The notes beneath the pieces were generated by a model. That model searched no databases, was not told the origin of the DNA, and was given only the letters and a program-made list of their open reading frames with translations. DNA of 64,000 nucleotides from JABDMH01 sp965223165 (lineage in GTDB: Bacteria > Bacteroidota > Bacteroidia > Chitinophagales > Saprospiraceae): assembly GCA_965223165.1 (NCBI GenBank), contig CBDCVQ010000009.1:310001-374000 (forward strand), given 5' to 3'. The translations under genes were made by a program, and so were the position numbers. This document shows, piece by piece, positions 36,679-44,900 of the stretch (position 1 is the first letter of the stretch; every line of letters starts with the position of its first letter).

Positions 36679-37521
36679 ATGACTACCACTAATAATAGAG
36701 GCGCGAATGAAGATTGTATTGAGAAATGGAAAAGTGATCTTCATAAAGCCAGCAATGCACTCACCAAGAAGCAAGCAAAGCTAAACAAGGCAGAGGCCAT
36801 GTACGCTAATGCCCAAATGTGGGCCAAGAAACTTGAGGATCTGTGCACTTCCTTGGAGAATACTGACGGGCTCTCAAAGGACGTGCTCGAGGAAATCGGT
36901 CAAATCGATTCCGCTCTCGAGACCGTTTGCACTAATACGGCCTGCATAAGGGAGGTGCTTGACATTTTGTACTGCATCATCAAGGACTTTTATGAGTGTA
37001 CCGACGCACTCAAGCAAAAACTGGCCGACATCAAAAGGGAGATCGAATGTCTCAATGACCCGGGACTAAATGCCAATACCTCCATTGTGATCAAGTGCAT
37101 TGAAGATCTGTGCGCCAAGATAGATGAGGCCCTAAAAACCCAGCAAGAGCTTATCAAGAAGCTTATCGAAGTGATCCGATGTGCCTCCCAACTGCACGCA
37201 AGTCTCTGTGATTCGGACTGCAGCTTGTATACGCTCATCAAGGAGCTTGAGCGATTATTCTCTACAGGACCGGAAGAAAATGAAGCTGACTGCAATACGG
37301 ATTCCTGCGACGCGACGCTGCAACCCAAGCCATCCATGCCCCTGGACTGCGATCCATATTATGAAGAATTGAAAGAGACATCCAAAAAAGCAGAAAGTGA
37401 GCGCGAAACAGCGGCAGAGGAACGGAGCACGCTCAGAAAAAAACGCGACAGTTTACAATCCCTAAAAAGCAGTCTTGAAGATGCCATCGAGGCAGCTCAG
37501 GCGGCTAAAGATTGCAAGTGA
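36679..37521 (+). CDS. Second cysteine-rich coiled-coil protein of the eCIS operon, unknown
   Basis: 280 residues with 16 cysteines and no signal peptide. The whole protein is helical, with a first coiled coil (ASNALTKKQAKLNKAEAMYA), a middle helical bundle with cysteines spaced through it (LYCIIKDFYECTD, IKCIEDLCAK, RCASQLHASLCDSDC), an acidic linker, and a final coiled coil (KKAESERETAAEERSTLRKK). Composition is like its upstream neighbour, 43 bases away, but clear sequence similarity is limited to cysteine spacing. No known family recognised. Together they look like a lineage-specific addition to the particle. Confidence 0.75.
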   Translation: MTTTNNRGANEDCIEKWKSDLHKASNALTKKQAKLNKAEAMYANAQMWAKKLEDLCTSLENTDGLSKDVLEEIGQIDSALETVCTNTACIREVLDILYCIIKDFYECTDALKQKLADIKREIECLNDPGLNANTSIVIKCIEDLCAKIDEALKTQQELIKKLIEVIRCASQLHASLCDSDCSLYTLIKELERLFSTGPEENEADCNTDSCDATLQPKPSMPLDCDPYYEELKETSKKAESERETAAEERSTLRKKRDSLQSLKSSLEDAIEAAQAAKDCK

Positions 37522-37552
37522 CCTAAAACTTAGAAACTAAACATAAAGTATC

Positions 37553-38026
37553 ATGCCAGCACAAGGAGATTATCCATTGCCAAAGTTTCACTTCCAAGTA
37601 GAATTTGGAGTGAATAGTGATTTCCGTATGGGATTCACTGAGGTGAGCGGCCTCGACTTCGAAACGGAAGTGATCGAGTATCGAGAGGGCAATAGCAAAA
37701 AATACAATAAGCTGAAGCAGCCGGGACTGACCAAATACGCTAATGTCACTTTAAAACGAGGCACCTTCGAAGGTGACTTTGCCTTCTATGAGCTATGGAA
37801 AGAAACTTATTTCTTTCAGGAGGGAAATAACACCGGGTCTCAGTTTCGCGGCACCGTCACGATTAAGTTACTCAACGAAAGTCACGATCCCATCATCACC
37901 TGGCAACTGGAAAACGCCTGGCCAACGAAGGTGCAGTCCACCGACCTTAAGGCAGATGCCAATGAGATCGCGATCGAAACGATGGAATTGGTCCATGAGG
38001 GCTTAAGGATACTAGAGGCAGCATAG
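37553..38026 (+). CDS. Tail tube protein (gp19-like), first copy
   Basis: 157 residues, the normal length. The T4 gp19-like tube fold is visible as FHFQVEFG, FTEVSGLDFETEVIEYREG, LKQPGLTKYANVTLKRGTF and a C-terminal NEIAIETMELVHEGL. Such proteins stack as hexameric rings forming the inner tube, which holds cargo and is driven outwards on contraction. It is followed six bases later by a second tube-type gene. The ANVTLKRGT block is strongly conserved among eCIS tubes. Confidence 0.93.
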   Translation: MPAQGDYPLPKFHFQVEFGVNSDFRMGFTEVSGLDFETEVIEYREGNSKKYNKLKQPGLTKYANVTLKRGTFEGDFAFYELWKETYFFQEGNNTGSQFRGTVTIKLLNESHDPIITWQLENAWPTKVQSTDLKADANEIAIETMELVHEGLRILEAA

Positions 38027-38032
38027 CACGTC

Positions 38033-38515
38033 ATGCCAGCAATAACAGAATATTATCAGGCAGTTGGTTTCAGCTTTGAGGTATACTTCAAAGGCATTGG
38101 GACAGGGCAGGGGCGCAAGTCCATTGACTCCAGATTTCAATCGGTATCGGGATTGGAGGTCACTATGGAAACAGAGTCTATCAAGGAAGGAGGTGAAAAC
38201 CGATTTGAGCATGTTATCCCCACACGCAGAAAATACAGTGACCTTATTCTAAAACGCGGCACACTAGATCCTAGCGAAGCCACCAAATTATCCAAGTGGT
38301 GCCGTTCGGCCTTTGACGATTACAAATTTCATCCAATTGATATTGATATCTACCTACTAGACCAGGAGCATAATGCATTGTGGACCTGGAGAGTCATCCA
38401 CGCATGGCCCAAGGCTTGGAAATTCGGCGAGCTAAATGCGGAGAAAAGCGAAGTATTCATTGAGACCCTGGAGCTAAACTACAACTACTTCCTTTTTAAA
38501 GGGAAAGCAGAATAA
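38033..38515 (+). CDS. Tail tube protein (gp19-like), second copy
   Basis: 160 residues. Same fold as the upstream tube gene: FSFEVYFKG, FQSVSGLEVTMETESIKEGG, RRKYSDLILKRGTL and SEVFIETLELNYNYF. It is diverged (perhaps a quarter identical by eye), as expected for the special tube ring that joins the main tube to the spike (Pvc5-like). A frame-adjacent gene for the DUF5908 peptide begins two bases after its stop. Confidence 0.92.
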   Translation: MPAITEYYQAVGFSFEVYFKGIGTGQGRKSIDSRFQSVSGLEVTMETESIKEGGENRFEHVIPTRRKYSDLILKRGTLDPSEATKLSKWCRSAFDDYKFHPIDIDIYLLDQEHNALWTWRVIHAWPKAWKFGELNAEKSEVFIETLELNYNYFLFKGKAE

Positions 38516-38516
38516 C

Positions 38517-38687
38517 ATGGCTATAGAGATCCGCGAATTAGTCATTAAAGCCACCATAAGATCTGGTACACAATCTGGCACTGAAGAGCATAGGCCGGAA
38601 GGTGAGTCAAGTGAAGAGCAAGCGCAGATGATTCAAACCTGCGTCGAAGAAGTGCTAAAAATCATCAAGGACGAAAAAGAGAGATGA
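38517..38687 (+). CDS. DUF5908-type small eCIS protein (Pvc6-like)
   Basis: 56 residues from ATG 38517. The start MAIEIRELVIKATI is the hallmark of DUF5908, a short protein found between tube and LysM genes in eCIS loci. The rest is acidic (EEHRPEGESSEEQAQ) with a final helix VEEVLKIIKDEKER. Its TGA stop overlaps the start of the next gene (ATGA). Role in the particle is not established; its position is conserved across systems. Confidence 0.85.
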   Translation: MAIEIRELVIKATIRSGTQSGTEEHRPEGESSEEQAQMIQTCVEEVLKIIKDEKER

Positions 38688-39430
38688 ACAAAAAAGAAGA
38701 GATACCGATCATTGCCACGAAAACCGTCCACAAGGTAGTTATTCAGGTCTTTAAAGACAAGGAATTCAGTAAAGCGGATGGCAAATTTGAATGTTTTGGT
38801 CTACCGGTTAATCCGGAAACGTACACCCGCACTTTCAAGGTAGAGTACGATACCCGGAAAGCCCATGGCAACCAGGGCACGGATCCAAGGTACAAATCGG
38901 CTCCCCCCGAGGAGCTCAAGCTCGAATTTATTTTTGACGGCACCGGCACGATCCTGGGATATCACGACAATCTCGGAACGGACAAGAAAGCGGAAGAAAA
39001 CAAATCCGTAGAAAAACAGATTTGCAAGTTCTTGAAGACCGTGTATAAGGTGTCAGGCAATACGCACAAACCCAATTACATCAAACTGTTTTGGGGCGCC
39101 CTGAAATTCGCCTGTGTCATGACCAATGTCGATATCAACTATACATTGTTTGATGACAAAGGCAATCCTCTTCGGGCCAAAGCTACAGCTACATTCAAAG
39201 AATGTCTCTCTCCCAAAAAAAGGGAAAAAGAAGCCAATTGCCAGAGCCCGGATGTGACTCATCGAACAAATATCGAAGCGGCCGACCGAATCGATCTTCT
39301 TGTGGATGACATCTATGAGTCTCCGAAGTATATTCTGTCCGTAGCTAGGGCCAATGGCCTAACCAGCATACGACAATTGCCAATCGGGTCCGAATTCATC
39401 TTCCCACCGATACAAAAAGCAGTCTCATGA
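38684..39430 (+). CDS. eCIS LysM baseplate protein (gp53/Pvc7-like)
   Basis: 248 residues. The N-terminal part (VVIQVFKDKEFSKADGKFEC, FGLPVNPETYTRTFKVEYD, LKLEFIFDGTG) is the domain found in T4 gp53-like and Pvc7 proteins, and the end (YILSVARANGLTSIRQLPIG) is a LysM repeat. These proteins link the tube end or spike to the baseplate wedges. Both ends overlap neighbouring genes by four bases, consistent with coupled translation. Confidence 0.88.
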   Translation: MNKKEEIPIIATKTVHKVVIQVFKDKEFSKADGKFECFGLPVNPETYTRTFKVEYDTRKAHGNQGTDPRYKSAPPEELKLEFIFDGTGTILGYHDNLGTDKKAEENKSVEKQICKFLKTVYKVSGNTHKPNYIKLFWGALKFACVMTNVDINYTLFDDKGNPLRAKATATFKECLSPKKREKEANCQSPDVTHRTNIEAADRIDLLVDDIYESPKYILSVARANGLTSIRQLPIGSEFIFPPIQKAVS

Positions 39431-41208
39431 ATGCCGCCCGAACACTGCCAGATGAAGCGCGACAAAATGTGATTTCGTTCGACGTCCTGATCAATGGTGA
39501 ACGCATTCCCACCACCGTCCAGATTCTTGCGATATCCGTTTCGATGGAGGTCAATAAAATACCGAAAGCCACATTGGTCGTCAGGGATGGTGAAGCAGCC
39601 GATTCAACCTTTGCCATAAGTGACGGAGAGCAATTCATACCCGGTAATGAGATCCTGATAAAACTCGGAAGAGATAGCAAAAACGCACAAGTATTTCAAG
39701 GTCTCATCACAAGACAGTCTATTCAGATTCAGCAGGATGGCAATACAAATCTCGTCCTGGAGTGTCGGGACGAATCCGTAAAAATGACCATTGGTCGTAA
39801 GAATCGCTATTATGAAAACCAGAAGGACAGCGAGATCATCGAGGACCTGATCCGGGCCTATCCCAACCTCACCGCCGAGGTCGAAGACACCGAATATGTC
39901 CATCCTGAGATGGTCCAGCATCATACGTCCGACTGGGATATGCTTGTATCGCGTGCCGAACTCAATGGCCAGCTCGTAATCGTCGAAAACGGAACCATCC
40001 GGGTGAAAGCACCTGACACAGAGCAGGATCCTGTTGTTGAGCTCCTATATGGAAGCACGATCCATGCGTATTCGGCGGAGATGGACGCTCGATGGCAATG
40101 GGCCAACGTGCAGGCCAGTTCCTGGGACTATGTGGGCCAGGAAGTCATTCAGCGAGAGTCTAGTCAGGCCAGCTTTGTAGAGGCGGGTAATATTTCTTCC
40201 GATGAGCTCTCGGACGTGGTGGGACTAGACAGCTACGAGCTGCGACATAGCGGTCAGGTGCGCCAAGAGGAGCTGCAAGCATGGGCGGATGCTTGCATGC
40301 TGAAAAGTCGTTTGGCAAAAATCCGGGGCAGAGCCCAGATTTTGGTGGGCAATCATGACTTGAAGCCGGACACAACCGTCAAGATACAAGGTGTCGGTAC
40401 GCGATTCTCAGGGAAGGTGTACATCACGGCCGTTCGTCACGAGGTAAACCAAGGCAAATGGGATACCCATATCCAATTTGGACTGGCTCCCGAATGGTTC
40501 GCCCGGCAACCGGGAGTCGTAGATTTTCCTGCCGCCGGCCTGATACCTCCAGTGCACGGTCTCCAGATCGGTGTGGTCAATCAGTTAGAAGATGATCCGG
40601 AAGGGGAAGACCGCATCCAAATCAAACTGCCTGTCATTGATCCATCTGCCGCAGGAATCTGGTGTAGAGTCGCCTCACCCGATGCCGGCCAGAATCGTGG
40701 CATCTTTTGGCGGCCTGACGTAGGTGATGAAGTAGTGGTTGGATTTCTGAACGATGATCCCAGGGACGCCGTCGTCTTGGGAGGTGTCCATAGCAGCACC
40801 AAACCCGCACCCATACAGGCGAACGATGACAATCACGAAAAGGGCATCGTAACTCGTGCCCAGATGCGACTACATTTCAAGGAGGACTCCAAAACTATCA
40901 CCCTGGAGACTCCCGGTGGTAATCGCATTATACTAGATGAGTCAGATAAGTCTATCACGATTACCGATCAAAACTCCAATACGATCAAAATGACTCCTGG
41001 TCCCGGAGGCATTGACATCGAGAGTCTGGAAAACATAAACATCAAGGCCGGCAAGGCTCTCACATTATCCGCAGGAACCTCTTTTGGTATTAGTGCCCCG
41101 AGTGTCTCTATGTCGGCCGACGGCAGCTTAAGTATCTCGGGAGCCACTACAGAGGTGGCGGCCCAAGGGGCAAATGTGATTTCAGGATTTCCGGTCAACA
41201 TCAATTAA
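39427..41208 (+). CDS. VgrG-like spike protein (Pvc8-like)
   Basis: 593 residues. Residues 1-370 are the gp27-like hub (LINGERIPTTVQILAISVSM, DEQEFIPG-like and VECRDESVKMTIG-type blocks); around 375-460 is the gp5 OB-fold (IGVVNQLEDDPEGEDRIQIK, WCRVASPDAGQNRGIFWRPD, VGDEVVVGFLNDDPRDAVVL); the C-terminus is a beta-helix needle with short repeats (NINIKAGKALTLSAG, SVSMSADGSLSISG). It forms the puncturing spike at the tube tip. The tip is capped by the PAAR protein encoded 13 bases downstream. Confidence 0.93.
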   Translation: MNAARTLPDEARQNVISFDVLINGERIPTTVQILAISVSMEVNKIPKATLVVRDGEAADSTFAISDGEQFIPGNEILIKLGRDSKNAQVFQGLITRQSIQIQQDGNTNLVLECRDESVKMTIGRKNRYYENQKDSEIIEDLIRAYPNLTAEVEDTEYVHPEMVQHHTSDWDMLVSRAELNGQLVIVENGTIRVKAPDTEQDPVVELLYGSTIHAYSAEMDARWQWANVQASSWDYVGQEVIQRESSQASFVEAGNISSDELSDVVGLDSYELRHSGQVRQEELQAWADACMLKSRLAKIRGRAQILVGNHDLKPDTTVKIQGVGTRFSGKVYITAVRHEVNQGKWDTHIQFGLAPEWFARQPGVVDFPAAGLIPPVHGLQIGVVNQLEDDPEGEDRIQIKLPVIDPSAAGIWCRVASPDAGQNRGIFWRPDVGDEVVVGFLNDDPRDAVVLGGVHSSTKPAPIQANDDNHEKGIVTRAQMRLHFKEDSKTITLETPGGNRIILDESDKSITITDQNSNTIKMTPGPGGIDIESLENINIKAGKALTLSAGTSFGISAPSVSMSADGSLSISGATTEVAAQGANVISGFPVNIN

Positions 41209-41221
41209 ATCAATTATTGCA

Positions 41222-41515
41222 ATGCCACAGGCAGCCAGGCTAACAGATATGCACACCTGTCCCATGGTTAATCCGGGGGGGGCTCCGCACGTCGGTGGGC
41301 CGATCACAGGTCCTGGCGTGGCCACCGTGCTGATCGGAGGTTTCCCGGCGGCGGTGGTGGGTGACCTTTGTGTCTGCAGTGGCCCACCGGATAGCATTGT
41401 CAAAGGGTCGTCGAGTGTCTTCATAGGTGGTCGCCCGGCAGCGCGTGTGGGCGATCTGACCGCACACGGTGGTGTAGTCACCATCGGTGCTCCCATGGTA
41501 AATATTGGAGGATAA
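41222..41515 (+). CDS. PAAR spike-tip protein (Pvc10-like)
   Basis: 97 residues built of PAAR repeats: AARLTDMHTCP, VLIGGFPAAVVGDLCVCSG, VFIGGRPAARVGDLTAHGG and a final GAPMVNIGG. PAAR proteins form a sharp zinc-stabilised cone on the trimeric spike. Histidines and cysteines (MHTCP, CVCSG, AHGG) are the likely metal ligands. There is no C-terminal toxin extension, so cargo must be carried elsewhere, e.g. in the tube lumen. Confidence 0.93.
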   Translation: MPQAARLTDMHTCPMVNPGGAPHVGGPITGPGVATVLIGGFPAAVVGDLCVCSGPPDSIVKGSSSVFIGGRPAARVGDLTAHGGVVTIGAPMVNIGG

Positions 41516-41529
41516 CAAATCATTATTCT

Positions 41530-41967
41530 GTGTCAGAAAAATTGCATAATTCATTTCTTGGTCGTGGCTGGTCCTTCCCACCCACCTTTGATCGTGATCT
41601 GCGCTCTGTCACGCTGGTTGAAGATGAAGTTGATATTCAGCAAAGCCTTCATATCCTGTTCTCAACCAGCCTAGGCGAACGCATCATGCGACCGGACTAC
41701 GGCTGCAATCTCAGGGACTTCCAGTTTGAGCCTACCAACAATACCTTTTTAAGCTACTTGGAAGACCTGATCGAAAATGCCATTCTCTTTCACGAACCCC
41801 GTATCGCGCTGGACAATATCGACATCTCCAGGCCCGATGACATGGATCTCATCGAGGGACGCCTTCGCATCTTACTGGAGTACTCCATCCCCGGAGTTAA
41901 CTCCCGATTCAATTACGTCTATGATTTTTATCTCAATGAGGCCAACGAGTCTATTTCAAATCCATGA
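41530..41967 (+). CDS. gp25-like baseplate wedge protein (Pvc9-like)
   Basis: 145 residues from a GTG at 41530. The GPW/gp25 core is clear: VEDEVDIQQSLHILFSTSLG, ERIMRPDYGCNLRDFQFEP and GRLRILLEYSIPG. It nucleates sheath assembly at the baseplate. Its TGA overlaps the ATG of the next gene. Order PAAR then gp25 is reversed relative to Photorhabdus pvc8-9-10. Confidence 0.93.
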   Translation: MSEKLHNSFLGRGWSFPPTFDRDLRSVTLVEDEVDIQQSLHILFSTSLGERIMRPDYGCNLRDFQFEPTNNTFLSYLEDLIENAILFHEPRIALDNIDISRPDDMDLIEGRLRILLEYSIPGVNSRFNYVYDFYLNEANESISNP

Positions 41968-44900
41968 AGTCACTCGTCGACATACCTCATCCCCGACTGC
42001 TGGCTCCGGGAACAGCTCAGACGGAAAGGTCACGGCCTGCCTTGGATACCCACAATGTAAAAGTTGATGAACGCAGTCTGTCGGACTTGCTGCATTTCAT
42101 CTACGCCTTCGCCGGACGTATCAACTACTACGACACAGAGCTTGGTGTCGGCCATTGGCAACCCATTTTTGATAGGAACATCCTTTTTGCCTTGGCAAAA
42201 TGGCACCATCTGGACGTACCTCTCCTGCGGTCGCATTTCGAGCAATTGCTCACGCGCTCCTCTGCCCAGGTTAGTATCGAAGGTGTCAGTCAGATCTTCC
42301 ACTTCATCGAAAAAGAGCTGATCCTGCCCTTGCATGAGCGCCAAACTATGCTCCACAAACTCCCCTTGGAGCGGGCAAAAGAATTGGATCGCAACATACG
42401 GTCCATTGCCCAACCTGCAGTGGTCCGCTTCGCGGGATTGGCAAACGGAAGCCAGAGCTGGTATGGCACGGGGAAATTTGATCTCAGCCAACTACAACAA
42501 GACGCTGCCTGGAATATTGATCTGAGTGAGCTGTACCACCTGGATTTATCCTTTAGGAATATTCCGGGCAACCGATCGAGACGTCTCGCCTCCATACGTC
42601 AGTCCCTCAAAGAAATCGCTATGCCCTTGCTCGAACTGCTGGAGGTCGTGTGCAGCCAGGCCGAAACGCTCCTACTAGAGATCCAGCACCAGCCTGAGGG
42701 AAGACGAAATGCTCCCCATATCGGCCTCCTACTAGCCTTCCTCAAGCTTTTCCATCACCTTCAGGGAGACATCAACCACCTGACCAAGCGGCATTTGGAA
42801 TACTTCTATACAGAGGTTCTCTCTATAAAACCAAGATCTGCTAGCCCGGATCAGGCCTTCGTCATTTTTGCGCTACAAAAGCATATTAAGGATCACTTCC
42901 TACAAAAAGGAACACAGCTCCTCGATGGCAAGGATCGGGCAAAACAGAATGTGCTCTTTGGTCTGGAACAAGGCATCGTGGTGGATGAGGCTCAGATCAC
43001 GGATGTACGCTCCCTCCATCTGCACCATGTAGAGGGCTCACCGGTCCCCCCTACCGTTGTGGAGGACCATAAACCCACAAAGGAAGGCCTCCCTGCGAAA
43101 AACGCGGATGACAAAAGCGAATTTGTCCAAGGGCTTTACATAGCCCCAGAAGCTCGCACCCGAGACGGCCTCGAAGAAGCTCTGGACACTGACCAAAGCT
43201 GGCACACACTTGGCAACCGGTATAGTAAGGCCTTCCCAGTACAAGTACCTCCGACCATCCAACCTACAGAGTATCCGCACGCAAGAGTTGGATTTGTGTT
43301 GGAGTCACCTGTACTCTTCCTCAACGAGGGCACTCGCAAAATCAAACTTACACTGCGATGCTCATTCAAACCATTGGATTGCATCGCAACGTCATTCCAG
43401 GAGTTAAACACCCTTGAAATACTAGACCACCTAAACACATTGTTCGTCAAACTAACTCCACAAAAGATCGATGAGGCAGCTAGTTCAGGCTTACCGACAA
43501 AAACAAAAGAGTGGCTTGAAACAACAATGGGAATCCAAGACACTCCTTACCTACCAATTACACAGATCGAGCAACACATCCTCAACCAAATAGAGCCTCA
43601 CACCATTAATGCCGGCGACCCCCTCACGGTTTCTCAAGTTGTCACAGCAACAATTAAGGAAATCAGGGATGTCTCTCCAAAAATCAGCAACTCTGTACTT
43701 GAGCAGATTAGGGAAAATGTTCTCTCAGACATACAAGCTGACATTGTACAGGTAGGCAATTCTATCACTCTGGTACTTAGAAATAGCCTGAAGCCCGGAG
43801 TCAAAGACGAAGCGATTAAGGAAATTCGCCAAGTCATTGTAAGTCACGGTAGTACATGGTCGATCGACCAGGTGAAAAAAGCAAAGGTAGATAGACTAAC
43901 AGAGACCATGTCAGATGTGGTGGAGTCGGCTATCGACGCGGCAGTTGCGATTTCATATCACAATGCCATTCAGCTCACCAGGTCGGAGATCAACATTTTG
44001 GAAATAAGCCAAATTATTGATACTACCATCACAAGATTCATCCTATCAAAAATCGAGACAATCAACAAATCGGTCTCGGAAGTCATAAAGAATAGAAGGT
44101 CCGGCGAATTAGAAGACATCAAAGAGCTGAGAAGACTCAAAAAACTAAAGATAGTCGACCTTTCCATTCAGCAAATCCATGACCTACACGTTGGGGACAT
44201 CATTAGCATTGTAGTCCACAAAATAATTGACCTTGTCAAGGTGAGAATTCTAAGAAATGCAAATCCCGCATTCTCCGTACAGAAAATAAAGAACTTGGTC
44301 ACTAATAGGTACACTTCCTATCTGATCAGCATTTTCAAGCCAGAGAGACCTCTTTCATTACATTTTAGCACAGACGAAGGGTGGTATCAACCAATGCAAT
44401 GGACCACACCGGATTTCCGAAATATTACTTCTGAAGCTGACGAAGACGTCACATTGTCAGTTGCAGTTGAATTGACTCCAAACGAGCCAGCCATAACCTT
44501 TCCCAACCCGGAGGCCTTACAAGAAGAATTCCCTGCCAAAATGCCCATGGCGAAAATCGAGATCAATTCTGACCTAAGTATAGTTCGAAAATCACGAGCA
44601 TTTAATCCATCCTGCACTTCACAACGTTGCTGCCCTGAGGAAGACAACTTTGACATTTCCCTGTACCATTACCTGAGACATTTCCAAGTTGAAAATGCAG
44701 GCATTTGTGTGGAAGTGTGTGGGATAAGGGATCTTATTGTTCAAAATGATGAGAGTCTTCAGGATGTGAATTCGTTAATCTATCCATTTGGCGCTCGACC
44801 CAAAATAGTTTCTACCGGGGCTAATACATTTTTAGGACCCTCCTTTTATGTTGGAAGCAAGGAAGCATTCTATAAGAGATGGGATTCGGTTAGGGTCAAC

